Part shown: positions 13,288 to 20,477 of the stretch, piece by piece
Position numbering within the stretch: the first letter of the stretch is position 1
How the letters are laid out: the number at the start of each line of letters is the position of its first letter
Origin: UBA10449 sp005883585
Lineage (GTDB): Bacteria; Chloroflexota; Dormibacteria; Dormibacterales; Dormibacteraceae
Direction: 5' to 3'
Assembly (NCBI GenBank): GCA_005883585.1
Contig: VBFD01000133.1
Coordinates: 1-43,276, forward strand
DNA: 43,276 bases
Notes under the pieces: model-generated
What the model was told of the DNA's origin: nothing
What the model saw: only the letters and a program-made list of their open reading frames with translations
Databases searched by the model: none
Translations under genes and position numbers: made by a program

Positions 13288-14720
13288 TTCGCCTCGATCG
13301 CGACGCCGGTCCGCCCGGCGAGGTGGGGAACTTTGCGATCGGGGTCGGGAAAGATCTTCCCGGGGTTCATGATCCCGGCGCCGTCGAGCGCACCTTTCAC
13401 GCGCCGCATCGCGTCGAGATCGTCGGCGCTGAAGACCCAGGGCATGAATGCGCTCTTCTCGAGCCCGATCCCATGCTCGCCCGAGAGCGCGCCGCCGAGC
13501 TCCACGACCGCTCGCAGCATCTCCTCGCCCGCGCTCTCGACCTGAGGCAGCACGCCGGCGTCGCGGAGGTCGAAGAGGATGTTGGGATGCAGGTTGCCGT
13601 CGCCCGCGTGGAAGACGTTCGCGACTGGGAGCTTGTAGTGCACGCCGATCTCGCCGACGGCGGACAGGATTTGCGGCAGGCGGCTGCGCGGCACGACGCC
13701 GTCGTGCAGGTAGTAGTTGGGCTTGATGCGTCCGAGCGCACCGATAGCGCCCTTGCGGCCCGCCCACAGCAGGTCGCGCTCGGACGGGCTCTGCGCTTCG
13801 CGCATCGCGTAACCCTGGTTCTCGGCGAGCACGGTGCGGATCGCCGCCATGAGCTCGCGCGTCGACTCGGGGATGCCGTCAACCTCGACCAGTAGGACGG
13901 CGCCCGCGTCGGTCGGATATCCCGCGTGGTAGTGCGCCTCGACGGCGCCGACCGTGACGCGGTCCATCATCTCGAGCGCCGCTGGGACGATGCCACGCCC
14001 GATAACCGCCGACACCGCTTGGCTAGCGGTTTCGATGGTCGGAAATGCGGCGAGCAGCGTGGCGACGCTCGGCGGCGTGCGAAGGAGCCGCACCTTGATC
14101 TTCGTGATCGCGCAAAGCGTTCCTTCCGAACCCACCAGCACGCCGCACAGGTCGAGGCCGACGCGATCGGGCGCGTCGCCGCTCACCCAGTGCACGCTTC
14201 CGTCCGCGAGCACGACCTCCATGCCCAGCACGTGGTTGGTGGTGACCCCGTAGTACAGGCAGTGAGGGCCGCCGGAGTTCTCAGCCGCGTTGCCGCCGAT
14301 GGTGCAGGCCTTCTGGCTCGACGGGTCGGGTGCGTAGAAGAGCCGGTGCGCGGCAGCGGCGAGCGAGAGCTCCTGGTTGACCACGCCCGGCTCGACCAGT
14401 GCGGTTTGCGCGACCGGATCGATCTCGAGAATCCGCCGCATGCGCGTCACCTGCAAGGCGATGCCGCCGCGAATGGTCACCGCCCCGCCTGAGAGCCCGG
14501 TACCCGCACCGCGAGGCACGACCGGGATACGGTGCTTGGCGGCGAGCTTGATCACCGAGGAGACCTCGGCCGTCGTTGCCGGCAGGACCACGGCATCGGG
14601 CGCCGCACCTTCGATCGACGCGTCGCGCTCGAAGATGCGCAGGTCGTTGTCGGAGGCGATGACGTGCTCGCGGCCGACCGCCCGGCGCAGCTCGCGGATG
14701 ACCTCGGGTGCGAGACCCAT
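13278..14720 (-). CDS. glcD: Glycolate oxidase FAD-linked catalytic subunit
   Basis: 480 residues from the ATG at 14720, which joins the stop of the upstream 113-aa gene as TGATG; the open frame continues to 14849 but the start chosen matches the family length. The PCMH FAD-binding domain shows VPRGAGTGLSGGAV and CTIGGNAAENSGGPHCLYYG; the FAD-oxidase C-terminal domain shows VFHAGDGNLHPNILF and LSGEHGIGLEKSAFM. It oxidises glycolate to glyoxylate (a D-lactate role is also possible, since the families are close). The order glcD-glcE-glcF with overlaps supports the glycolate oxidase complex. Confidence 0.93.
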   Translation of the reverse strand: MGLAPEVIRELRRAVGREHVIASDNDLRIFERDASIEGAAPDAVVLPATTAEVSSVIKLAAKHRIPVVPRGAGTGLSGGAVTIRGGIALQVTRMRRILEIDPVAQTALVEPGVVNQELSLAAAAHRLFYAPDPSSQKACTIGGNAAENSGGPHCLYYGVTTNHVLGMEVVLADGSVHWVSGDAPDRVGLDLCGVLVGSEGTLCAITKIKVRLLRTPPSVATLLAAFPTIETASQAVSAVIGRGIVPAALEMMDRVTVGAVEAHYHAGYPTDAGAVLLVEVDGIPESTRELMAAIRTVLAENQGYAMREAQSPSERDLLWAGRKGAIGALGRIKPNYYLHDGVVPRSRLPQILSAVGEIGVHYKLPVANVFHAGDGNLHPNILFDLRDAGVLPQVESAGEEMLRAVVELGGALSGEHGIGLEKSAFMPWVFSADDLDAMRRVKGALDGAGIMNPGKIFPDPDRKVPHLAGRTGVAIEAKWW

Positions 14721-15061
14721 CAGGCTCGCGGGGCCTCGAGCTCGGGGCTGTGTTCGAAGGCTTCGAAGCGCCGGGTCATAGCGTCCGGCAGCCCCGGAGC
14801 TTCGGTCGCTTCGGCCCCGACGATCAGAACGGCGAGCCAGCGCTTGCATTCCTCGTCGGAGGGCATGCGGTCGGCGCGCTCGAAGATGGCCTCCTGGATC
14901 CGGCTGTGCGGCGAGACCTGGATCGTGTACCAGACCGAGAGTCCGTCCGCGGTGACGGCGTGATGGCGCTCGTCAACGCGGCGGTTGACCGGGAGTTTCA
15001 TCGGTCGCTCTTCCGCGGCGGCTCGCAGGCGCGCGGCCTGGATCGCAATCTCGTCGGCCAT
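14720..15061 (-). CDS. Uncharacterised 113-aa protein, first gene of the glc operon
   Basis: 113 residues from the ATG at 15061. The sequence is soluble and mixed: an N-terminal helix (MADEIAIQAARLRAAAEERP), a strand-like block DGLSVWYTIQVSPHSRIQEAIFERADRMPSDEEC, then a helix KRWLAVLIVGAEATEAPGLP. No family is recognised. Its TGA shares one base with the glcD ATG (TGATG), so the two are translationally coupled, and its start is 25 nt from the divergent gene at 15086. The position suggests a role tied to glycolate oxidation, but nothing in the sequence names one. The frame continues upstream to 15421 as a shadow of the divergent gene. Confidence 0.7.
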   Translation of the reverse strand: MADEIAIQAARLRAAAEERPMKLPVNRRVDERHHAVTADGLSVWYTIQVSPHSRIQEAIFERADRMPSDEECKRWLAVLIVGAEATEAPGLPDAMTRRFEAFEHSPELEAPRA

Positions 15062-15072
15062 GGGGTCCAGCT

Positions 15073-15078
15073 TAAACT
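15073..15078 (+). promoter_or_regulatory. Candidate -10 box in a 24-bp divergent gap
   Basis: TAAACT is followed by 7 nt and the ATG at 15086. The gap between the two divergent starts is so short that either mRNA would be leaderless or nearly so. Read on the other strand the same AT patch gives AGTTTAAG, 9 nt from the start at 15061. No -35 is obvious. Confidence 0.35.
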
Positions 15079-15085
15079 CGAACCC

Positions 15086-16072
15086 ATGGATGGCCGAAAG
15101 AGGGTGGAAGCGGCGATAGCCATGGGTGTGGCCGACCGGCCGCCGTTCGGAGCGTGGGGTCACACGTATCGCGAGGAATGGTCGCCTGCGGATCTCGCCG
15201 CCGTCACCGTTGAGCGGGCGCGACAGTTCGGATGGGACTTCGTGAAGTTCCAGCCGCGCGCTTCCAGCTTTGCCGAGGCGTTCGGATCCGTCTACAAGCC
15301 CGCGGGACATCGCCTCAAGGGCCCCGTTCTCGAGAGCGAAGCGGTCGCCGATCTCGACGCGTGGAGCACGGTGGCCCTGGTCAACCGCAAAGCGCTGGAC
15401 GACCAGGTCGAATCGATCCACCTCGTGGCCAAAGAGCTCGGGTTCGGCGTGCCGGTGATCCAGACGGTGTTCAGCCCGCTAACGGTGGCGGGCTATCTCG
15501 TAGGCAAGAATTCGTCGAGGGTCGTACGAGAGCTGCGCAAGCATCCCGACCTGGTCCGGCCGGCGCTGGACCGGATCGCCGAAGCCCTCATCGATTTCAG
15601 CAAGCGTTCGGTTGCGGCGGGCGCTGCCGGCGTCTTCTACGCGATCTCCGGCTACGCGAGCCGAGAGGCGATGCCGGAAGAGGTCTATCGCGAGCTGGTC
15701 CTACCCACCGACCAGGCTGTCCTCAGGCAGCTTCCGCATGAGGCGTGGTTCAACGCTGTGCACCTTTGCGGATCGAAGCTGCATTTTGACCTGGTCAACG
15801 ACATGCCGTCGCAAGTGGTGAGCTGGTCGATCCACAACCTCGGTACGCCGACCCTGTCGCAAGGCCGCACACTGAGCGGCCGCGCAGTGATGGGTGGGCT
15901 CGGCCAGCGCAAGAGCCTTCTTTACGGTCCGCCGTCGGAGGTCCAGGCCGAGGCGAGGCGCGCGATCGCCGACACGGGCGGCCGTGGCCTGCTGCTCGCT
16001 CCCGGCTGCTCTGTGCCGCCGCGCGTGCGCGACATCAACCTGGTGGCGATCGGAGAAGCGGTGGCGGCTTGA
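15086..16072 (+). CDS. Uroporphyrinogen decarboxylase-fold protein
   Basis: 328 residues. The start MDGRKRVEAAIAMGVADRPP matches the N terminus of URO-D/cobalamin methyltransferase-like proteins (R-V-x-A-A-L-x-G-x-x-x-D-R-x-P). The TIM barrel is seen through FGWDFVKFQPR, GVPVIQTVFSPLTVAGYLVG, KRSVAAGAAGVFYAISGYASREAM, VHLCGSK (the conserved His-x-Cys/x-Gly) and GLLLAPGCSVPPRVRDINL. Canonical HemE carries an N-terminal R-x-x-R-Q-A-G-R motif, which is absent here, so this is more likely the broad URO-D family of unknown or methyltransferase-like role than a heme enzyme. The stop overlaps the TTG of the VOC gene. Confidence 0.8.
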   Translation: MDGRKRVEAAIAMGVADRPPFGAWGHTYREEWSPADLAAVTVERARQFGWDFVKFQPRASSFAEAFGSVYKPAGHRLKGPVLESEAVADLDAWSTVALVNRKALDDQVESIHLVAKELGFGVPVIQTVFSPLTVAGYLVGKNSSRVVRELRKHPDLVRPALDRIAEALIDFSKRSVAAGAAGVFYAISGYASREAMPEEVYRELVLPTDQAVLRQLPHEAWFNAVHLCGSKLHFDLVNDMPSQVVSWSIHNLGTPTLSQGRTLSGRAVMGGLGQRKSLLYGPPSEVQAEARRAIADTGGRGLLLAPGCSVPPRVRDINLVAIGEAVAA

Positions 16073-16512
16073 GTCGGGCAGTCGCCGGTCTCGCGGAGAT
16101 CGTGCTCTGGGTGCGCGACATGGATAAAGCGCTTCATTTCTACCGAGACCTGTTCGGGCTGGAGGTCATCTCGCCGCCGGAGCTGCCCAACAAGTTCCTG
16201 CGTGCCGGGGAGGGTGATGAAGGAGTGCCGGAGATGATCGTGCTCGTGCCCCATCCCGACCCTTCCTCGGCGTTCCCGCGCGAGAAGGACAAGCGCGTGC
16301 TCCATCACCTCGCTTTTCGAGTCGCGGCACCTGCGTACGATCAGCTCAAGGATCGATTTGCAGCCGAGGGCATTGAGGTTCGGTCGGGGATACACCCGGT
16401 CCTCAAGAGCGTGCGCACTTTCTACGTCGATGACCCGGATGGGAACGAGTGCGAGTGTATAACGTACGATCCCGGCCACCCGGAGGCCACGAAGACCGGC
16501 TATGAGCCCTAA
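16069..16512 (+). CDS. VOC (glyoxalase/dioxygenase) superfamily protein
   Basis: 147 residues, TTG start overlapping the upstream stop (TTGA). It is a single VOC domain with paired beta-alpha-beta modules: AEIVLWVRDMDKALHFYRDLFGLEV (first module), VLHHLAFRVAAPAYDQLKDRF (second), and TFYVDDPDGNECECI at the end. Likely metal ligands are the His in LHHLAF and the Glu near ECECI, so a metal-dependent isomerase, lyase or dioxygenase activity is possible. The substrate is unknown. Coupling with the URO-D-fold gene suggests a shared pathway. It overlaps the next gene by 11 nt. Confidence 0.85.
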   Translation: MSRAVAGLAEIVLWVRDMDKALHFYRDLFGLEVISPPELPNKFLRAGEGDEGVPEMIVLVPHPDPSSAFPREKDKRVLHHLAFRVAAPAYDQLKDRFAAEGIEVRSGIHPVLKSVRTFYVDDPDGNECECITYDPGHPEATKTGYEP

Positions 16513-16903
16513 CCTCGCCCGGTTAGAAGAGCTTCTCGCCGAAGAACGAAGTCACCTCACTGTCGGAGCGGACACCCATTTCCACGTCGTCGTCAGCACC
16601 GACAATGAGAACGAGTGGGAGTTTCCGCGGTTCATTTCATCGCCGCCCTATCGCGACCGCAGCTTTGCGGAGCTAGACGCGAGAGACCCGCGGTTCGTGG
16701 CGAAGGTGGGGACCTTCGATGTCAACATCGTTGAGTGTCACCGAGCTTGTCCCCGCAGCACTTTGGGACGCTTTGGTTGGGAAGGCGAGCAAGCAGAGCC
16801 GTTTCACTGGTGGGGTGGCCGGGGGTGGGGGTTCGGATGGGGTGGGGGTTCGGATGAGGAATCGTTTGTGCATCGCGCCGCAGCTACTACACAAGCGATC
16901 TGA
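16502..16903 (+). CDS. Uncharacterised protein, C-terminal half doubtful
   Basis: 133 residues from the ATG at 16502. The first 75 residues look coding (ARLEELLAEERSHLTVGAD, NENEWEFPRF, PPYRDRSFAELDARDPRF). After about residue 95 the frame passes through a G-rich tandem repeat and reads WWGGRGWGFGWGGGSDEES, unlike a natural domain. Another frame ends 16943 with a VOC-like tail, so the 3' half may be decayed or rearranged. No family is recognised. It overlaps the VOC gene by 11 nt, which fits translational coupling. Confidence 0.45.
   Translation: MSPNLARLEELLAEERSHLTVGADTHFHVVVSTDNENEWEFPRFISSPPYRDRSFAELDARDPRFVAKVGTFDVNIVECHRACPRSTLGRFGWEGEQAEPFHWWGGRGWGFGWGGGSDEESFVHRAAATTQAI
16822..16855 (+). 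repeat. 17-bp tandem G-rich repeat
   Basis: GGGGTGGGGGTTCGGAT occurs twice in direct tandem (16822-16838 and 16839-16855). With the G runs just upstream (16812-16815, 16821-16825) the plus strand has six G runs of four or five, enough for a G-quadruplex. The period of 17 is not a multiple of three, so copy-number change would shift the frame it lies in. Confidence 0.8.
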
Positions 16904-16943
16904 ACCGGACGGCAACGAGGTTGAGGTCATCGCCCCAGACTGA
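16890..16943 (+). pseudogene. Possible VOC-domain C-terminal remnant
   Basis: In a frame different from the preceding gene the sequence ends HKRSEPDGNEVEVIAPD and a TGA at 16941-16943. D/E-P-D-G-N-x-V-E is the hallmark last strand of VOC proteins, and the intact VOC gene just upstream ends with DDPDGNECEC. Upstream in this frame no VOC module is visible, so this would be a leftover of a duplicated or damaged copy. The match is short and could be chance. Confidence 0.3.
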
Positions 16944-16973
16944 ATCGTTATCGGCCCAGTAAAGGAGCCAAGA

Positions 16974-17258
16974 ATGCCAATTTTGAGAATCGAACATGCA
17001 TTCCCTGATTTCTCGGGCTGGAAGCGGGCCTTCGACAGTGACCCTGCCGACCGCAAGGGGTCTGGTGTTCGTCGATATCGAGTCTTGCGGTCGGTCGACG
17101 ATCCGAACTACGTAATGATTGACCTCGAGTTCGACACTCTCGAAGATGCTGAAGGGCTTCTGACCAAGATGCGCCGAGTGTGGAGCGGCGACGGCCAGAG
17201 GGTCATGCGCAACCCGCAGGCTCGGATTGTCGACACGGTCGAGGCGATTGGGCTCTAA
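16974..17258 (+). CDS. Small ABM/ferredoxin-like-fold protein, 94 aa
   Basis: 94 residues; the ATG is fixed by AAAGGAG 7 nt upstream (16961-16967). The pattern is that of small dimeric alpha-beta barrel proteins: strand PILRIEHAF, helix FSGWKRAFDSDP, strand VRRYRVLRSVDD, strand YVMIDLEFDT, helix EDAEGLLTKMRRVW, strand ARIVDTVEAI. Such proteins are common conserved unknowns in soil actinobacteria and relatives; some members bind heme or polyketide-like ligands. No catalytic residue can be named. It is followed by a strong hairpin. Confidence 0.75.
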   Translation: MPILRIEHAFPDFSGWKRAFDSDPADRKGSGVRRYRVLRSVDDPNYVMIDLEFDTLEDAEGLLTKMRRVWSGDGQRVMRNPQARIVDTVEAIGL

Positions 17259-17348
17259 GGTCCTGATCGCCCCGCTGCGGGCACACGTGCCACCTCTGAC
17301 GGGGGCTGCCCCGTGGCCGCGTTCGGCCGTGGGGTCGGTCCTGCGTCC

Positions 17349-17375
17349 GCGGGCGACGGGGAGGCCGTCGCCCGC
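17349..17375. terminator. Hairpin between convergent genes
   Basis: GCGGGCGACGG, loop GGAGG, CCGTCGCCCGC: a perfect 11-bp stem between the ends of the 94-aa gene and the convergent doxX-like gene. There is no T tract on either side, so it may work as a bidirectional, Rho-assisted or mRNA-end hairpin. Confidence 0.55.
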
Positions 17376-17389
17376 CTGAACGTCAGGTG

Positions 17390-17908
17390 TCAGGTCGTCT
17401 GTGGCTTGGTTTCAGCGGCGGGCTGAGGGCTGCGGGTGACGAGTGTCACGGCCACGCCGATGATGAGCGCGATCGTGCCGATCAGGACCGACGCGGGCTC
17501 CGGCGGGTGGACGCCGAAGGCCTGGTCGAGGGAGTATGCCCCCGGCCCCGTCAGCGCCAGAGCCGCCACCGCTGCCAGCAATGCGAGGTTGAACTCGTAG
17601 CCGCCCTTGCTGACCCAGAAACCCCTCGGCCGGTGAACTGTCGCGATCGCGACGAGCATGGAACCGGCGATGGCGAGGTTCCCGAGCGGAGACAAGAGTC
17701 CAAGCGCGAGCAGGATGCCACCCCCGAACTCCGCCAGCGCCGCGACCCAAGCCCACGGTCGCGCCGGCCGGATGCGAAGCTTCTGGACCGATTGGGTCCA
17801 GCCGTTCATGCCGGGGCCGCCCCACCAGCCGAAGAGCTTCTGGGCGCCATGCCCGGCCAGGATGAGACCTACGACAAGACGAAGAATCAAGAGTCCAAGT
17901 GGCGTCAT
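17390..17908 (-). CDS. DoxX-family membrane protein
   Basis: 172 residues with four predicted membrane helices: LGLLILRLVVGLILAGHG, WVAALAEFGGGILLALGLL, LALLAAVAALALTGPGAY and VLIGTIALIIGVAVTLV. The N-terminal R-x-x-x-G-x-x-x-x-x-H-G-x-x-K-L-F-G-W-G pattern (LRLVVGLILAGHGAQKLFGW) is diagnostic of DoxX/SURF4-like proteins. Members have been linked to thiosulfate oxidation and to redox-stress complexes, but most are unassigned. GGGGGA stands 5-10 nt before the ATG. A perfect 10-bp palindrome lies 21 nt upstream of the start. Confidence 0.88.
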   Translation of the reverse strand: MTPLGLLILRLVVGLILAGHGAQKLFGWWGGPGMNGWTQSVQKLRIRPARPWAWVAALAEFGGGILLALGLLSPLGNLAIAGSMLVAIATVHRPRGFWVSKGGYEFNLALLAAVAALALTGPGAYSLDQAFGVHPPEPASVLIGTIALIIGVAVTLVTRSPQPAAETKPQTT

Positions 17909-17928
17909 ATCAATCCCCCAGATTTAGT

Positions 17929-17938
17929 TGCATATGCA
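17929..17938. promoter_or_regulatory. Candidate operator palindrome upstream of doxX
   Basis: TGCATATGCA is a perfect 10-bp palindrome, 21-30 nt before the DoxX start in an AT-rich patch that is unusual for this window. It could be an operator of a small dimeric regulator; no regulator gene is adjacent. Confidence 0.3.
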
Positions 17939-18004
17939 CATACCCAACCCCGGGCGGGTTCAAAACGTTCTCTGGAGCCGGAATAGACTCTTGAATCCGA
18001 ACGC

Positions 18005-18081
18005 GGGCCCGTAGCTCAGAAGGTCAGAGCGGCCGACTCATAATCGGCTGGTCGTTGGTTCGATTCCAACCGGGCCCACCA
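18005..18081 (+). tRNA. tRNA with CAU anticodon (elongator Met or Ile2)
   Basis: A complete 77-nt cloverleaf including encoded CCA. Acceptor stem GGGCCCG/CGGGCCC (perfect), D arm GCTC...GAGC, anticodon stem GCCGA/TCGGC with loop CTCATAA (anticodon CAT), T arm GTTGG-TTCGATT-CCAAC, discriminator A. The G1-C72 pair excludes the initiator tRNA. The variable region TGGTCG and the anticodon arm resemble the lysidine-type isoleucine tRNA (Ile2) slightly more than elongator Met, but the sequence alone does not settle it; a tilS gene is not in the window. Confidence 0.95.
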
Positions 18082-18100
18082 GATTTCTTTTGGAGGGCCC

Positions 18101-18613
18101 ATGGTCAGGCGACCGAAGGCGCGAATCGGAGATGTTTTTCAGATCCCCTTGGACTCGGGCAGGGTTTGTTACGGCCAAGTTGTCGCCGTGAACTCCGGAC
18201 CCGGTCCCCTGTATGTGGTCGTCTTCCATCGCGTCTGGCCACTGGACGCCAAGCCCGACATGACGGCCATCGTCACCGACGAGATCGCGCTGGTCGCGCC
18301 CACGCTGGACGCCCTGATCTGGCACGGTAAATGGCCTGTGGTCGGCAACCGGACACCTGATCTGAATCGCGTGCCGTTTCCCGCTTATCGCATCACGGTT
18401 GGTTCAGCCGACAACTGGTTCGTTGAAACGTTCGACTTCCGGCGGCGCAGGCTGCCCGAACCCGGCGAGCTCGAGAAACTGACCAATCCCTTCAGCGTTG
18501 CTCCGATTCGGCTTCAGAAGGCAATCGGAGCCATCAATGGACTCGAACCGTGGGACCCGACGTGGGACCAGCTGACTTACGCCTCTGTGTTGGCGCGCTG
18601 CATAGTCGTATAG
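18101..18613 (+). CDS. Imm26-like immunity-type protein
   Basis: 170 residues; GGAGG lies 4-5 nt before the ATG. The N terminus ARIGDVFQIPLDSGRVCYGQVV matches the opening of the Imm26 immunity family (x-x-G-D-V-F-x-I-P-L-x-D-G-x-x-x-Y-G-x-V), followed by a hydrophobic strand PLYVVVFHRVW. These proteins usually protect against toxins of contact-dependent or polymorphic systems. No toxin gene is adjacent, and the gene starts only 19 nt after the tRNA, a common landing site, so it may be an orphan acquired immunity gene. It may alternatively be a housekeeping relative of the same fold. Confidence 0.65.
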   Translation: MVRRPKARIGDVFQIPLDSGRVCYGQVVAVNSGPGPLYVVVFHRVWPLDAKPDMTAIVTDEIALVAPTLDALIWHGKWPVVGNRTPDLNRVPFPAYRITVGSADNWFVETFDFRRRRLPEPGELEKLTNPFSVAPIRLQKAIGAINGLEPWDPTWDQLTYASVLARCIVV

Positions 18614-18720
18614 GCTGCCTGACGACCGCCGACCGGCGCGGAGGAGAGATGTCTCAGCGGAGGGTGCGGGCATGGCTTATCACTCACGCAATCTAGCCGA
18701 CTGTTCCCGACTGGCGGGAC

Positions 18721-19215
18721 GTGGTGGTTGGCTTTCCGGTCATGTACTGGGCAGCCGTTCAATTCGGAATGAACGCCGAGGCGTTGTTTAGAGAGGTCTC
18801 CTCGGCGGCAGACGCCCGAGGTGCGGAGGCTCATGATCGATTTGGATTTCCGAACCTGAGCGTCAATCTCCGGAGGACGTGGGCTGGAGGCTTGTCGAAA
18901 CCGCAGACGGATCACGCTACAAGCTGCAGTGGTGAGCGCACTTCTGTGATCGCCCAAGGTCTGCGCATAGCCTTGGCTGCGACGCACACTTCGCACGAGC
19001 CGAGAGCGCTTGACCGGCTGACGATCCGGTGGGAGACTCGCGTCCATGGATTGGTTGACGCATCCGCGTGGCAAGGCGATATCTGGGGAAGAAGGGCGCT
19101 CGGCATCATCGGGATGGCTTGCGCCGTGCTTAGTTTTTACCTAGCAGTCATCGCGGCCAGAGTCTTGCGCAAGGTTCACTACGCCTACCTCGGCCGGACC
19201 GTCAAGCAGCCCTAA
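18721..19215 (+). CDS. Uncharacterised membrane-anchored protein, possibly a fragment
   Basis: 164 residues from a GTG at 18721; the frame is open back to a TAG at 18694 (reading PTVPDWRD before the GTG). There is no good ribosome binding site. One membrane helix lies near the C terminus (ALGIIGMACAVLSFYLAVIAARVL, about residues 126-149) followed by basic residues. The middle part has no recognisable fold. Third-position G+C looks lower than in neighbouring genes, in line with the tRNA-adjacent accessory patch. It could be the 3' part of a larger lost gene. Confidence 0.4.
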   Translation: MVVGFPVMYWAAVQFGMNAEALFREVSSAADARGAEAHDRFGFPNLSVNLRRTWAGGLSKPQTDHATSCSGERTSVIAQGLRIALAATHTSHEPRALDRLTIRWETRVHGLVDASAWQGDIWGRRALGIIGMACAVLSFYLAVIAARVLRKVHYAYLGRTVKQP

Positions 19216-19235
19216 ACCGCCACCAGTCGCGGGAT

Positions 19236-19241
19236 TAACAT
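19236..19241 (+). promoter_or_regulatory. Candidate -10 box of a leaderless amidohydrolase transcript
   Basis: TAACAT followed by 6 nt and the GTG start at 19248; no ribosome binding site is present in between. Confidence 0.45.
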
Positions 19242-19247
19242 CGCTTC

Positions 19248-20477
19248 GTGATTCGCACCGTCCACGCGGATGCGCTCCTGGACCCCGCCACCGGCGAGAC
19301 CACGCGCGAGGCGGTGGTCGTCATCGACGACGGCCGTGTGACGCACGCGGGCCCGCGCGCTGCGACCCAGGTGCCTCGCGATGCCGAGACGATCGATGCC
19401 TCAGGGCTGACCATCCTCCCCGGATTGATCGACTGCCACGTGCACCTCACCTCGCTCGGCGAGGGTCTCGATTTCGCGCGCGAGCTCACCACACCGCCGA
19501 CTCTCGAGCTGATGCGGGCGGTGAGGGCCGCCAGGCGCACCCTCGACGCCGGGTTCACTGCGGTGCGTGACGCGGCCGGCTCACCCGCGGGAATACGGAT
19601 GGCCATCGACGCCGGCTACTTTCCGGGTCCGCGGATGTTCGTCACGATCAGCGCTCTCAGCCAGACAGGCGGGCACACCGACTCACACTTCATGTGCGGC
19701 GCCGACCTCGACATCCCGCTGCCGGACCGGCCCTACATGGTCGTCGACGGCGTCGAGGCGATGCGGCTGCGCGTGCGCGAGGTGATCCGAGCCGGAGCCG
19801 ATTGGATCAAGCTCTGCACCTCCGGTGGCGTCCTTTCCCCAGGCGACCAGCCTCACCACTCGGCGCTCACGCTCGAGGAGATCAGGGCCGCGGTCGAGGA
19901 GGCGGCGACCCAGGGCCGCAAGGTGATGGCCCATGCACAGGCCAACGCCGGGATCAAGAACGCGCTGCAAGGCGGCGTGGCCACCATCGAGCACGGAATC
20001 TGGCTCGACGGCGACGCCATCGAGATGATGCTCGACGGCGGCAATGCGCTCATCCCGACGCTGGTCGCGCCGCAATGGGTCATCAGACATGCCGAGGCGG
20101 GGAAGATGCCGGCCTATGCGGCCGACAAAGCGCGCGCTGTGCACAAAGACCACACCGACAGCATCCGCATGGCTGTGGAGGCGGGGGTGAAGATCGCGTT
20201 CGGGACCGACACGGGAGTCGGGCCGCACGGCAGCAATGGCGAAGAGTTCCTCCTCATGCAGCAGCTGGGCATGAAGCCCATCGATTGCATCCGGGCGGCG
20301 ACGACGGTGGCCGCGAAGACGATCGGCATGGAGGGGGTCGGGACGCTGACGCCCGGCTCGTGGGGCGACCTCATCGGAGTTCCCGGCGATCCCTCGGCAG
20401 ACCTCAAGCTGCTGTCGGATCCCACGAACATTCACCTCGTGGTCAAAGGCGGCGACCCGATAAAGTCGCGGGGTTGA
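19248..20477 (+). CDS. Amidohydrolase (imidazolonepropionase/prolidase-like)
   Basis: 409 residues. Metal-dependent amidohydrolase barrel with the family landmarks: LPGLIDCHVHLTS (the H-x-H pair binding the first metal, residues 60-72), GADWIKLCTSGG (the lysine that is usually carboxylated and bridges the metals), VMAHAQANAGIKNAL and TIEHGIWLDG (the two further histidines), and IAFGTDTGVGPHG (the catalytic Asp). The substrate may be a dipeptide with C-terminal proline or arginine, or a cyclic amide; sequence does not decide. The C terminus (GSWGDLIGVPGDPSADL, VVKGG) completes the composite beta-sandwich. The stop overlaps the next gene's TTG. Confidence 0.9.
   Translation: MIRTVHADALLDPATGETTREAVVVIDDGRVTHAGPRAATQVPRDAETIDASGLTILPGLIDCHVHLTSLGEGLDFARELTTPPTLELMRAVRAARRTLDAGFTAVRDAAGSPAGIRMAIDAGYFPGPRMFVTISALSQTGGHTDSHFMCGADLDIPLPDRPYMVVDGVEAMRLRVREVIRAGADWIKLCTSGGVLSPGDQPHHSALTLEEIRAAVEEAATQGRKVMAHAQANAGIKNALQGGVATIEHGIWLDGDAIEMMLDGGNALIPTLVAPQWVIRHAEAGKMPAYAADKARAVHKDHTDSIRMAVEAGVKIAFGTDTGVGPHGSNGEEFLLMQQLGMKPIDCIRAATTVAAKTIGMEGVGTLTPGSWGDLIGVPGDPSADLKLLSDPTNIHLVVKGGDPIKSRG

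Noticed and set aside
12193..13767. A 524-residue reading of the GlcE frame beginning inside glcD
   Set aside because: The first 160 residues are Arg-rich shadow sequence of glcD; the family start fits the ATG at 13287.
18005..18081. Initiator tRNA-fMet
   Set aside because: The first base pair of the acceptor stem is G-C; bacterial initiator tRNAs lack a Watson-Crick pair there.
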